Part shown: positions 41,324-49,579 of the stretch, in pieces
Position numbering within the stretch: position 1 is the first letter of the stretch
How the letters are laid out: every line of letters begins with the position of its first letter
Source of the DNA: Acrocarpospora catenulata
Lineage (GTDB): Bacteria > Actinomycetota > Actinomycetes > Streptosporangiales > Streptosporangiaceae
Length of the DNA: 57,626 nucleotides
Direction: 5' to 3'
Assembly (NCBI RefSeq): GCF_018476525.1
Contig: NZ_JAHCST010000058.1
Coordinates: forward strand, 1-57,626
The notes under the pieces: generated by a model
Database searches by the model: none
What the model saw: only the letters and a program-made list of their open reading frames with translations
What the model was told of the DNA's origin: nothing
Made by a program: the position numbers and the translations under genes

Positions 41324-43390
41324 ATGGCTGACAGCGACGAGACCTTCGACGAGCCCCGGTTCCAGCGCCTCGGGCCGGTGAACTGGCTGCCCGAGGAGCG
41401 CAAGGTCGTCGAGCGCTACGAGCAGCGCATCCGGGAACTGGAGAAGAAGCTCGCCGTCCAGGAGGCGCGGGCCGAGTACGCCATCTGGAAGCTGAAGGCC
41501 ACCCAGACGCAGCGGCCGTACCGGGTGGCCCAGGCGCTCACCGGGGCGGCCAAACCGGCCAAGTTCGTCCGGCTCCCCCGGGACCTGAGCAAGGCGATGA
41601 AGGGCCGCAAGAGCCCCAAGGCGCCCCTCTCGGTGGTGGAGGCGGCGGCCCAGGCCGAGCAGAAGGGCCCCGAGGTCAAGATCCCGACCCTGCAGTGGCC
41701 GGAGGGCATGATCAACCGGCCCGACCTGAAGGTCGCGGTGATCCTGGACGACTTCTCCCGGATGGCCTTCAAGTACGAGTGGGACCAGATCGAGTTCGGG
41801 CTCCAGGACTGGCCGGAGATCTTCGCCGAGAAGCGTCCCGACCTGCTGTTCTGCGAGTCGGCCTGGCACGGGAACCAGGGCCGCTGGCGCTACCAGATGA
41901 CCGGCACCAACGCCCCCAAGCAGGAGCTGCGCGACCTGGTGGCCTGGTGCAGGGCGGAGGGCATCCCGACGGTCTTCTGGAACAAGGAGGACCCGCCCAA
42001 CTTCGACTTCTTCATCGACACGGCCAAGCTCTTCGACGTCGTCTACACCTGCGACGGCGACATGATCCCCAAGTACCGCGAGGTATTGGGGCATGACCGG
42101 GTTGATGTGCTGCAGTTCGCGGCCCAGCCCCGGATCCACAACCCGGTCCAGACCAAGCAGGGCCGGACGTACGACATCGTGTTCGGCGGCATGTACTTCC
42201 GCGACAAGCACCCCGAGCGGCGCGAGCAGATGGAGACCGTGCTGGCTCCCGCCCGCGAGCTGGGCCTGCACATCTTCGCCAGGAACGGCACGGTCGCCGA
42301 CAAGTACGCCTGGCCGGAGGAGTACCGGCCGCACATCGTGGGCGAGCTGCCCTACGAGCAGATGCTCGCCGCGTACAAGATGTACAAGGTCTTCCTCAAC
42401 GTGAACTCGGTGATCGACTCACCGACCATGTGCGCCCGGCGGGTCTTCGAGCTGTCGGCCTGCTCGACCACGGTGCTCTCCGGCTGGTCACGGGCGATCG
42501 AGGAGACCTTCGGGGAGCTGATCCCGGTGGCGCACTCGCCGGAGGAGGCCTACAACCGGGCGCTGTACATGATCAACAGCCCGGAGCTGCGGGCCAGGCA
42601 GGGGCATCTGGCCATGCGCGAGGTGTTCGACAAGCACCTGTTCGCGCACCGGGTGGACCAGATCCTGCGCGGCCTGGGGAAGCCGGTCGCGCCCCGGTCG
42701 TACAGCGTCTCGGTGGTGCTGCCGACCAACCGGGCCGGGCAGCTGGAGCACGCGATCAGCCAGGTGGCGCGGCAGCGGCACCGGAACCTGGAGCTCATCC
42801 TGGTGCTGCACGGGCTCTCCGAGGACCCCGGCGTGATCAGGGACAAGGCGCTGGCGGCCGGTGTCCCGGCGGTCAAGGTGCTCACCGCGCCGCCGCACTT
42901 CACCCTCGGCGAGGTGCTCAACCTCGGCATCGCCCAGGCCGAGGGCGAGCTGATCTCCAAGATGGACGACGACAACCTCTACGGCGAGTACTACCTGTAC
43001 GACCTGGTCCGCGCCTTCGACTACGCGGACGCGGAGCTGGTGGGCAAGGGCGCCCACTACACCTACTTCCCCGACCGGAACGAGACCGTCTACCGGCTGC
43101 CGGGCCTGGAGCACCGGTACGCCCACCTGGTCCAGGGCGCCACCATCCTGGCCAGGGCCGGCCTGCTCCGCTCGTACGCCTTCGAGGCGGTCAACGCGGG
43201 CGAGGACACCCGGCTGGTACGGCGGCTGAAGGAGGACGGGGTGCGGATCTACTCGGCCGACCGGTTCAACTTCGTCTACATGCGCGGCTCGGACGCCCAG
43301 GCGCACACCTGGCAGGCGGCCGACTACAAGCTGACCCGCAACGCCCAGTTCTGCTTCGTCGGCAACCCCGAGCAACACGTGATGATTTGA
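41324..43390 (+). CDS. Bifunctional glycosyltransferase: CgeB-like GT-B plus GT2
   Basis: A 688-aa protein. After a coiled-coil-like start (EERKVVERYEQRIRELEKKLAVQEARAEY), residues about 145-450 resemble spore-coat CgeB-type transferases (FCESAWHGNQGRWRY, IPTVFWNKEDPPNFDFFIDTAKLFDVVYT, FLNVNSVIDSPTMCARRVFELSAC). Residues about 460-688 are a GT2 domain (YSVSVVLPTNRAGQLEHAISQVARQRHRNLELILVLHG; the DXD-like SKMDDDN near 542). Two sugar transfers in one protein suggest synthesis of a repeating unit. AAGGGCGGGG precedes the ATG at 41324; an upstream in-frame start at 41297 is possible. Confidence 0.88.
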   Translation: MADSDETFDEPRFQRLGPVNWLPEERKVVERYEQRIRELEKKLAVQEARAEYAIWKLKATQTQRPYRVAQALTGAAKPAKFVRLPRDLSKAMKGRKSPKAPLSVVEAAAQAEQKGPEVKIPTLQWPEGMINRPDLKVAVILDDFSRMAFKYEWDQIEFGLQDWPEIFAEKRPDLLFCESAWHGNQGRWRYQMTGTNAPKQELRDLVAWCRAEGIPTVFWNKEDPPNFDFFIDTAKLFDVVYTCDGDMIPKYREVLGHDRVDVLQFAAQPRIHNPVQTKQGRTYDIVFGGMYFRDKHPERREQMETVLAPARELGLHIFARNGTVADKYAWPEEYRPHIVGELPYEQMLAAYKMYKVFLNVNSVIDSPTMCARRVFELSACSTTVLSGWSRAIEETFGELIPVAHSPEEAYNRALYMINSPELRARQGHLAMREVFDKHLFAHRVDQILRGLGKPVAPRSYSVSVVLPTNRAGQLEHAISQVARQRHRNLELILVLHGLSEDPGVIRDKALAAGVPAVKVLTAPPHFTLGEVLNLGIAQAEGELISKMDDDNLYGEYYLYDLVRAFDYADAELVGKGAHYTYFPDRNETVYRLPGLEHRYAHLVQGATILARAGLLRSYAFEAVNAGEDTRLVRRLKEDGVRIYSADRFNFVYMRGSDAQAHTWQAADYKLTRNAQFCFVGNPEQHVMI

Positions 43391-43445
43391 CCCCTGAAGG
43401 GGTATCGGGCCTCTGTGGTACCCGGCAGTCACGACAGGCATCAAA

Positions 43446-43479
43446 CGCCCCGCAGCGCGCCTTTCAGCGCCGCGGGGCG
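43446..43479. terminator. Bidirectional terminator between glycan locus and conservon
   Basis: CGCCCCGC and GCGGGGCG form an 8-bp G+C stem around an inner partial hairpin, in the 95-base gap between two convergent genes. Confidence 0.65.
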
Positions 43480-43485
43480 ACGGCT

Positions 43486-44061
43486 TCAGCGCTGGGCCGC
43501 CGTCAGCGTCTTCAGCGCGTGCTCGACGAGCGTGATCAGGACCACCTTGGCGGAGGCCCGGCGGCGCACGTCGCAGAGCAGCACCGGCACCTCGGGGTCC
43601 AGGTCCAGCGCGATGCGCACGTCGTCCGGCTCGTACCGCTCGGCGCCGTCGAAGCAGTTGACCGCCACGATGAACGGGGTGCCGCGCTGCTCGAAGTAGT
43701 CGATGGACGGGAAGCAGTCGGTCAGCCGGCGGGTGTCGGCGATCACCACGGCGCCCAGCGCGCCGTAGCTCAACTCGTCCCACATGAACCAGAACCGCTC
43801 CTGGCCGGGCGTGCCGAACAGGTAGACCACCAGGCCCTCGCGGATGGTGATCCGGCCGAAGTCCATGGCGACGGTGGTCGTCGTCTTGGCTTCGACGCCG
43901 CCCACGTCGTCCACCCCGACGCCGCGGTCGGAGAGGACCTCCTCGGTGCGCAGCGGGCGGATCTCACTGATCGCGCCGACCAGCGTGGTCTTGCCGACGC
44001 CGAAGCCGCCGGCGACGAGAATCTTCAGAGCGACCGGCTCGTCAGAGGGCGCGAAGGCCAT
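43486..44061 (-). CDS. cvnD: Conservon GTPase (CvnD type)
   Basis: A 191-aa Ras-like small GTPase. It shows the P-loop AGGFGVGKTTLV near 18, switch region TTTTVAMDFGRI near 61, the DxxG-like LFGTPGQERFWFMW near 80, and a VNCFDGAE (NKXD-variant) near 133. It belongs to the conservon signalling module of actinomycetes, which acts like a G-protein-coupled system at the membrane with CvnA, B and C. Its start overlaps the cvnC stop by 20 nt. It is the last gene of the operon. Confidence 0.92.
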   Translation of the reverse strand: MAFAPSDEPVALKILVAGGFGVGKTTLVGAISEIRPLRTEEVLSDRGVGVDDVGGVEAKTTTTVAMDFGRITIREGLVVYLFGTPGQERFWFMWDELSYGALGAVVIADTRRLTDCFPSIDYFEQRGTPFIVAVNCFDGAERYEPDDVRIALDLDPEVPVLLCDVRRRASAKVVLITLVEHALKTLTAAQR

Positions 44062-44410
44062 TGATCACTTCCTTGAGAATGCGCTCGCTGGGCAGCGGCG
44101 CGACCTGAGCCGGAGGACGTACCCGGATCAGCCCCTGGTCCTGGAGGTCGCCGAGGAGCACCCGGACCACGCCGATGGCGAGGTCCAGGTCGGAGGCGAT
44201 GTCCACGACCGAAGTGGCCCTGGCGGTGATGTCCAGGATGCGCCACTGTTCTGGGCTGATCTCCGCCGGGTCCCGTGGGGCGTTCCCGCTGGCCGTGACC
44301 ATGGCGATGAGGTCCAGGTCGTCGGCAGAGGAGCGCGCCCGCCCCCGGGTGAGAGCATAGGGCCGGACCACCGGCCCGGCATCGTCGTCCAGCCACTCCG
44401 GGGGCGTCAT
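44042..44410 (-). CDS. cvnC: DUF742 protein (CvnC type)
   Basis: A 122-aa winged-helix-like DUF742 protein: VVRPYALTRGRARSS at 14, then EQWRILDITARATSVVDIASDLDLAIGVVRVLLGDLQDQGLIRVRPP and the closing ILKEVINGLRAL. It is the third component of the conservon; role in the complex is not settled. Its start overlaps the roadblock gene by ATGA. Confidence 0.92.
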   Translation of the reverse strand: MTPPEWLDDDAGPVVRPYALTRGRARSSADDLDLIAMVTASGNAPRDPAEISPEQWRILDITARATSVVDIASDLDLAIGVVRVLLGDLQDQGLIRVRPPAQVAPLPSERILKEVINGLRAL

Positions 44411-44814
44411 GGCAAGTTCCGCCGGGGAGTTGTGGATATGTGCTGTCCGACCCGCTTCACCAGCATCGCCATCTCGTAGGCGATGTGCCCGACGTCCGCG
44501 TCGGAGGCGGCCAGCACGGCCAGGCAGGTGCCCTGCCCGGCGGCGGTGACGAACAGGAAGGCCGCCTCCATCTCCACGATGGTCTGGCGTACCTCGCCGC
44601 CGGCGAAGTGACGGCCCGCGCCGCGGGCCAGGCTCTGGAATCCGGCGGCCACGGCGGCCAGGTGCTCGGCGTCCTCGCGGGCCAGTCCCTGCGACGCGCC
44701 GACGACGAGCCCGTCCGTGGACAGGATCACCGCCTGCCGAACCGCGCCGACCCTGCTGATGAGGTCGTCGAGCAACCAGTTCAGCTCGCCGGACGCAGTA
44801 ACTTTCCCGGTCAT
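44407..44814 (-). CDS. cvnB: Roadblock/LC7 protein (CvnB type)
   Basis: A 135-aa roadblock/LC7 protein: LNWLLDDLISRVGAVRQAVILSTDGLVVGAS at 11-41, followed by AEHLAAVAAGFQSLARGAG and IVEMEAAFLFVTAAGQG. In conservons it acts with the GTPase, probably as its regulator. It overlaps both neighbours by ATGA tetranucleotides, so the four genes are translationally coupled. Confidence 0.92.
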   Translation of the reverse strand: MTGKVTASGELNWLLDDLISRVGAVRQAVILSTDGLVVGASQGLAREDAEHLAAVAAGFQSLARGAGRHFAGGEVRQTIVEMEAAFLFVTAAGQGTCLAVLAASDADVGHIAYEMAMLVKRVGQHISTTPRRNLP

Positions 44815-47282
44815 TCCTCGCCCTTCTCGCCGTTGGTGGTCTCGCCGCTGTTTGTATCTGCGTAGTCTGCATCCTCGCGGCCGCGCCGCGAACCCGCCTG
44901 GAAGGCGGAGAACATCGCGCGCGCCTGCTCGGGTGAGCGCTCCGCCGGGGCGGCGGGGGCGGCGGGCTCCGTGGGTGCGGACAGGGGTTGCGCCCGTTCC
45001 TTCAGCTGGGGGGCCAGGTGCGACTGGCGGACCCGGCGTGGCAGGCCCGCGTGGGTGCCGCTGGCCACCGAGCCGGTGTGGCTCGGCGCGGGCGTCACCG
45101 GAGCGGGCGCGGGCGTTTCCGTCTTCTCGATCTTCTCGGGCCTGGGGCGCGGGCTGGTGCGCCGCCGGGACGGCAGCGCCGGCGGCCCGCCGGAGCCGCG
45201 CTCCGGCACCACAGAAAGACCGTCGTTGCGGGGCGCGGGCGGCACCGGCTCGGTGCGCAGCGCGGCGGGGGTGAAGAACGGGGAGGTGTCGGGCCCGGAC
45301 CGGTCGTCGCCGGGCTCCTCCGGTGAGGTGATCGCCTGCGCGGGCAGCACCGTCGCGGTGACGGTGACCGGGGGGATGGCGGCCGGGGACCCGTCCTCGG
45401 CCACCAGGGACCGGGGCACCAGCACGATCGCCGTGGTGCCCCCGTACGGGGAGGAGCGGAGCACCACGCTGATGTTGTACCGGGCGGCCAGCTGGCCGAC
45501 CACGAACAGGCCCAGCCGGTCGCTGTCGGCCAGGTCGAACTCGGGCGGCGTGGCCAGCCTGGCGTTGATCTCGGCGTACTCCTCTGGGGCGAGCCCGAGG
45601 CCGCGGTCCTCCACCTCCAGCACCAGCCCGTTGGCCACCATCTCACCCCTGACCTGCACCTTGGTCTGCGGCGGGGAGAAGATCGTGGCGTTCTCGATGA
45701 GCTCGGCCACCAGGTGGATGAGGTCGGCCACCGAGGCGCCCGCCACCGAGGTGTCCGGCATCGGCAGCACGTTCACCCGGGTGAAGTCCTCCACCTCGGC
45801 CACCGCCGCGCGGACCACGTCCACGATCGGCACCGGCTTGCGCCAGGAGCGGCCGGGGGCGGCGCCGGAGAGGATGATCAGGCCCTCCGCGTGGCGGCGC
45901 ATCCGGGTGGTCAGGTGGTCCAGCCGGAACAGGTCCTCCAGGGCCTCCGGCTCGGTGGCCCGGCGCTGCATGGAGTCGAGCAGGGTGAGCTGGCGGTGGA
46001 GCAGGCTCTGCTTGCGCCGGGCCAGGTTGAGGAAGACGTGGTTGACGCCGCGGCGCAGCCGGGCCTGCCCCACGGCGGCCTCCACCGCCGTGCGCTGCAC
46101 CGAGCTGAACGCGTGCGCCACGTCCGCGACCTCGCTGGAGCCGCCGGCGGTGATCGGCGGCGCCTCGGCCTCCACGTCGACGTCCTCGCCCTTGCGGAGG
46201 CGGCTGACCACGCGCGGGAGCCGTACGTCGGCCAGTTCCAGGGCGGCGTGCCGGAGCCCGGCCAGGTCGCGGACCAGGCGGCGGCCGAACCGCACCGAGA
46301 AGATGATGGTGGCCACCACGGCCACCAGGCCGAGCCCGCCGGCCACCGCGATGCGGGCCATGATGCCGGTGGCCACCGAGGTGGCGCTGGCGGTCAGGGC
46401 GTCCGAGGAGCGGATGCGCGCGTCGTCCAGCCGGACGATCAGGCTGTCCACCGTGGTCTTCCACTTGCCCGCCTCGGCGGGGAGTGGCCCGCCGGACCTG
46501 ACCTGGTTGACGATCTGCCCTTCCAGCATCTGGAACTGGGTGAACAGGTCGGAGTTGAGCACCGTCTCGTACGGCGCCCGCATGTCGCCTTCCAGCACCG
46601 GCAGGTTCTTCTGGTAGAGGAAGTGCCGGGTGGCCACCCACTCGCCGAAGGCGTTGTGCTCCTCGGCGGAGAGCTTGCCCTTGACCAGCGCGCCCCGGAT
46701 CAGCGCGTCCTCGCGGGTGATCATCTCGTGCGCGTTGCCCATCGCCTGCATGGCGCTGGCCTGCTGGAAGATGCTCAGGTCCGGCACCGAGACGAGCCGG
46801 TCGTAGACCCGGAAGAGCTCGTCCATGACCCCGTTGTAGGCCTTGACGGCGTCCAGGCGGGAGGCCTTGCCGAGAGCCACCGCGTCCCGGATGGAGGGCA
46901 GGCCGTCCAGGCTGGAGATCAGGTTGTCGAGGGGGGCGTGCAGCTCCTCGCTCATCGCGGAGCGGGTGGCGGGGGCGGCGGCGGCCTTGGTGAAGGCGTC
47001 CACCGCAGAGCTGGTGCGGGCCTGGCTCTCGCTGAGCGCGGCCGAACTGGTCTGGCCCGAGCTGAGCACGTCGGCGGTGAGCGCCCGTTCTTCCTGAATC
47101 CGGATACCAAGATCGGTAGATGTGATACCGATGGTCTCGTACAGGGTGTTGGCTCGGAGGAGGGCTAATCCATCGCCGATGGTGAGGTTGAGGACGAATC
47201 CCCACAAAGCACTCAGGGTCAGCAAGGGTAAGAGCAGCAGCAAGAAGATCTTGAACCGAATCGACCGGTTTCTTGAACCCAT
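44811..47282 (-). CDS. cvnA: NIT-domain sensor kinase-like protein (CvnA type)
   Basis: An 823-aa membrane protein. Helix 1 is at 10-35. The extracytoplasmic NIT (nitrate/nitrite-sensing type) domain spans about 40-300, helix 2 lies at about 305-325, then HAMP, a dimerisation region (LDHLTTRMRRHAEGL near 470) and a HATPase domain with ELIENATIFSPP, EDRGLGL and GLFVVGQLA (to about 650). A disordered Pro/Arg-rich tail of 170 residues follows. It is the membrane sensor of the conservon. The ATG at 47282 has GGAG five bases upstream. Confidence 0.92.
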   Translation of the reverse strand: MGSRNRSIRFKIFLLLLLPLLTLSALWGFVLNLTIGDGLALLRANTLYETIGITSTDLGIRIQEERALTADVLSSGQTSSAALSESQARTSSAVDAFTKAAAAPATRSAMSEELHAPLDNLISSLDGLPSIRDAVALGKASRLDAVKAYNGVMDELFRVYDRLVSVPDLSIFQQASAMQAMGNAHEMITREDALIRGALVKGKLSAEEHNAFGEWVATRHFLYQKNLPVLEGDMRAPYETVLNSDLFTQFQMLEGQIVNQVRSGGPLPAEAGKWKTTVDSLIVRLDDARIRSSDALTASATSVATGIMARIAVAGGLGLVAVVATIIFSVRFGRRLVRDLAGLRHAALELADVRLPRVVSRLRKGEDVDVEAEAPPITAGGSSEVADVAHAFSSVQRTAVEAAVGQARLRRGVNHVFLNLARRKQSLLHRQLTLLDSMQRRATEPEALEDLFRLDHLTTRMRRHAEGLIILSGAAPGRSWRKPVPIVDVVRAAVAEVEDFTRVNVLPMPDTSVAGASVADLIHLVAELIENATIFSPPQTKVQVRGEMVANGLVLEVEDRGLGLAPEEYAEINARLATPPEFDLADSDRLGLFVVGQLAARYNISVVLRSSPYGGTTAIVLVPRSLVAEDGSPAAIPPVTVTATVLPAQAITSPEEPGDDRSGPDTSPFFTPAALRTEPVPPAPRNDGLSVVPERGSGGPPALPSRRRTSPRPRPEKIEKTETPAPAPVTPAPSHTGSVASGTHAGLPRRVRQSHLAPQLKERAQPLSAPTEPAAPAAPAERSPEQARAMFSAFQAGSRRGREDADYADTNSGETTNGEKGEE

Positions 47283-47395
47283 GGCCACTCCAGTGCAGCG
47301 TGTGGAGGCTCACACCGCATTTGGGGGGAAATGCACCTCCGGAAGATCGCACAGGAGACTAGCACCGATACTGTTCTGGCGCAGTGGAGGAACTG

Positions 47396-48196
47396 ATGAT
47401 TACTGTGATCACCGGGGCAAGTGCCGGAATCGGCGCAGCTGCCGCCCTTGATCTCGCGCAAAAAGGGCACCAACTTGTTCTCGTCGGCCGATCGGCCGAC
47501 CGGCTGGGCTCGGTGGCCGAGCGTGTCGCGGCGATTTCGGGCCGTCAGCCAGAGGTGGTTTCGGCCGATTTCTCATCCTTCACGGAGGTACGCCGGGCGG
47601 CGGCCGAAATCCTGGAGCGGCACCCCCAGGTGGACGTGCTGGTGAACAACGCCGGCGTGATGGTGCCGTCGCGGCAGTTAACCCCCGACGGGCACGAGCT
47701 GATAATCCAGGTCAATCACCTGTCGCCGTTCCTGTTCACCAACCTGCTGCTGGACCGGGTGGGGCGGGTGGTGACGACGTCCTCCATGGCCGCGCGGACC
47801 GGCAGGATCGACGTTTCGGATTTATCGCGTTCCCGGCGCCGGTGGAACGGCTGGATGCAGTACGGGGACAGCAAGCAGGCCAACATCCTGTTCACCGTGG
47901 CCCTGGCCGCCCGCGGGGTCGCCGCCACCTGCTTCCATCCGGGGATCAACCGTACGGGCTTCGCCACTGGAACTTTCATGATGCGCCTGTTCCTCCTCCC
48001 GGGCATCGCCGCGTCCCCGGAGATCGGCGCCGCGCGGCTGACCTATCTGGCCACGAGTGAGGCCGGGCTGCGGCACCCGGGCCGGTACTTCAGGAACAGC
48101 CGTCCCGCGCGGACGAGCCGGGTGATGAGCGACCCCGTGCTGGCCGAGTCCCTGTGGAAGGTGAGCGCGGAGCTCACGGAACTCCCCGGATCCTGA
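47396..48196 (+). CDS. Short-chain dehydrogenase/reductase
   Basis: A 266-aa Rossmann oxidoreductase. It has the NAD(P) motif TGASAGIGAAAALDLA at 6, ADFSSF near 58, the structural NNAGVMVPS near 84, and TTSSMAARTG then QYGDSKQANILFT with catalytic Ser-Tyr-Lys near 127-155. It is divergent from cvnA with a GGAGG six bases before the ATG. The substrate cannot be read from sequence. It resembles retinol-dehydrogenase-like SDRs. Confidence 0.88.
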   Translation: MITVITGASAGIGAAAALDLAQKGHQLVLVGRSADRLGSVAERVAAISGRQPEVVSADFSSFTEVRRAAAEILERHPQVDVLVNNAGVMVPSRQLTPDGHELIIQVNHLSPFLFTNLLLDRVGRVVTTSSMAARTGRIDVSDLSRSRRRWNGWMQYGDSKQANILFTVALAARGVAATCFHPGINRTGFATGTFMMRLFLLPGIAASPEIGAARLTYLATSEAGLRHPGRYFRNSRPARTSRVMSDPVLAESLWKVSAELTELPGS

Positions 48197-48243
48197 CCGC
48201 CACTGTTCGGCTGAAGTTGGGACGGCGTTAGGCGGCCTGTTCT

Positions 48244-49392
48244 ATGGTCCGGCGGGTGACCCCGCCAGTACCTTCACCTTCCCCGTCCTCGGCCACCACC
48301 GTCCCCGGGGCCTCGCCCGGGCCTTCCGACCCGTCGTCCTTACCGCTCGGCACGCCCGCTCCCCGGGACGGCACGGCCACCGACGGCCCCGCGACCCCGG
48401 CGCAGCCGAAGGAGCGGGACCCGTTCCTGGACAACGCGAAGTTCCTGGCGATCGTGATGGTGGTGGCGGGGCACCTGATCGAGGACCTGCGGGACGTGCA
48501 GGCGGCGCACGCGATCTACTTCTTCGTCTACCTGTTCCACATGCCGCTGTTCATCGTGATCAGCGGCTATCTGTCCAGGAACTTCACCATCCTGCGGGCG
48601 CGGAAGCTGATCACCGGCCTGGCGGTGCCGTACGTCATCTTCGAGATCGCCTACTCGCTGCCGCGTTACTTCCTGTACGGGAAGTTCGAGATCAGCCTGC
48701 TGGACCCGTACTACCTGACCTGGTTCCTGATGTCGCTGTTCCTGTGGCGGCTCTCCACCCCGGTCTGGTTCCAGCTGCGCTGGCCGCTGGCCTGGGCGGT
48801 GGGCATCTCGATCCTGTCCGGCACCAGCAACCTGCCCGACGAGCTGTCCATGAACCGCACCATGGGCCTGCTGCCGTTCTACGTGCTCGGGCTCATGCTC
48901 AAGCCGGAGCACTTCGCGTTCCTGCGCAGGCGCTGGGTGCGGCTGACCGGCGCGGTGATCCTGGTGGCCGGGCTGGGGCTGGCGTTCCTCGTGCACCGAG
49001 GGGTGAAGACCGAGTGGATCCGGTGGCGGCACGCCAACACCGCGATCGGCGTGGACGACGTCACCGGCAGCCTCATCCGGCTGGCCATGCTGCTGGTGGG
49101 GGCCCTCCTGGTGGCCGCCTTCCTGGCGATCACCACCTCGCGCCGGACCTGGTTCACCGCGCTCGGCGCGGCCACCATCTACGCGTACCTGCTGCACGGC
49201 TTCGTGGTGAAGGTCGTCGAGCGCTTCCACGACCAGCTGGTCAACCCGCTCGGGGTGGCCGCCATGATCGCGTTCGCGGTCGTGCTGACCGCCGTGCTCT
49301 GTACCCGGCCGGTCCGCCGCCTCACGAGCTGGGCGATAGAACCGGACATGTCATGGGCCTTCCGGCGGCGTGCCGGGGCCCGCCGCCGCTGA
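48244..49392 (+). CDS. Acyltransferase family membrane protein
   Basis: A 382-aa integral membrane protein of the acyltransferase 3 superfamily. The first 55 residues are a Pro/Ser/Thr-rich disordered stretch. Then RDPFLDNAKFLAIVMVVAGHLIED with the catalytic His near 80 and FHMPLFIVISGYLSRNF near 98 begin the ten-helix membrane body. The DNAKFLAIV and H-M-P-L-F-I form is typical of the OpgC/fucose-4-O-acetyltransferase-like subgroup. It probably acylates a surface sugar. No clear ribosome site precedes the ATG. Confidence 0.85.
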   Translation: MVRRVTPPVPSPSPSSATTVPGASPGPSDPSSLPLGTPAPRDGTATDGPATPAQPKERDPFLDNAKFLAIVMVVAGHLIEDLRDVQAAHAIYFFVYLFHMPLFIVISGYLSRNFTILRARKLITGLAVPYVIFEIAYSLPRYFLYGKFEISLLDPYYLTWFLMSLFLWRLSTPVWFQLRWPLAWAVGISILSGTSNLPDELSMNRTMGLLPFYVLGLMLKPEHFAFLRRRWVRLTGAVILVAGLGLAFLVHRGVKTEWIRWRHANTAIGVDDVTGSLIRLAMLLVGALLVAAFLAITTSRRTWFTALGAATIYAYLLHGFVVKVVERFHDQLVNPLGVAAMIAFAVVLTAVLCTRPVRRLTSWAIEPDMSWAFRRRAGARRR

Positions 49393-49579
49393 CCGGAAAG
49401 GCCGGGACGCGGCCACTTTACTGACCCGCGCGGGCCCGTCAGTCAGAGGGCTATTCCATCCGCTGTCAAGGGTTGTGATCAACCCGAGGATCCGGTTTGA
49501 GTGAGATTTCGGGTTCCTGAGCCCCTGGGGAGCCTCTTGGGGGATTTGGGAGTCGACGGTCTCATGATGCGGAGTTCAC
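49393..49579. promoter_or_regulatory. Spacer between acyltransferase and sulfotransferase genes
   Basis: No gene is seen. An inverted repeat ACTGAC/GTCAGT around 49419-49442 may terminate the acyltransferase transcript. GGGTTG and CAACCC around a TGAT loop (about 49471-49486) form a small dyad. GGAG lies six bases before the sulfotransferase ATG. Confidence 0.35.

Noticed and set aside
38371-41403. A 1010-codon minus-strand frame
   Set aside because: Its first 456 codons are antisense to wecB and have no family sense; the glycosyltransferase starts at 40035.
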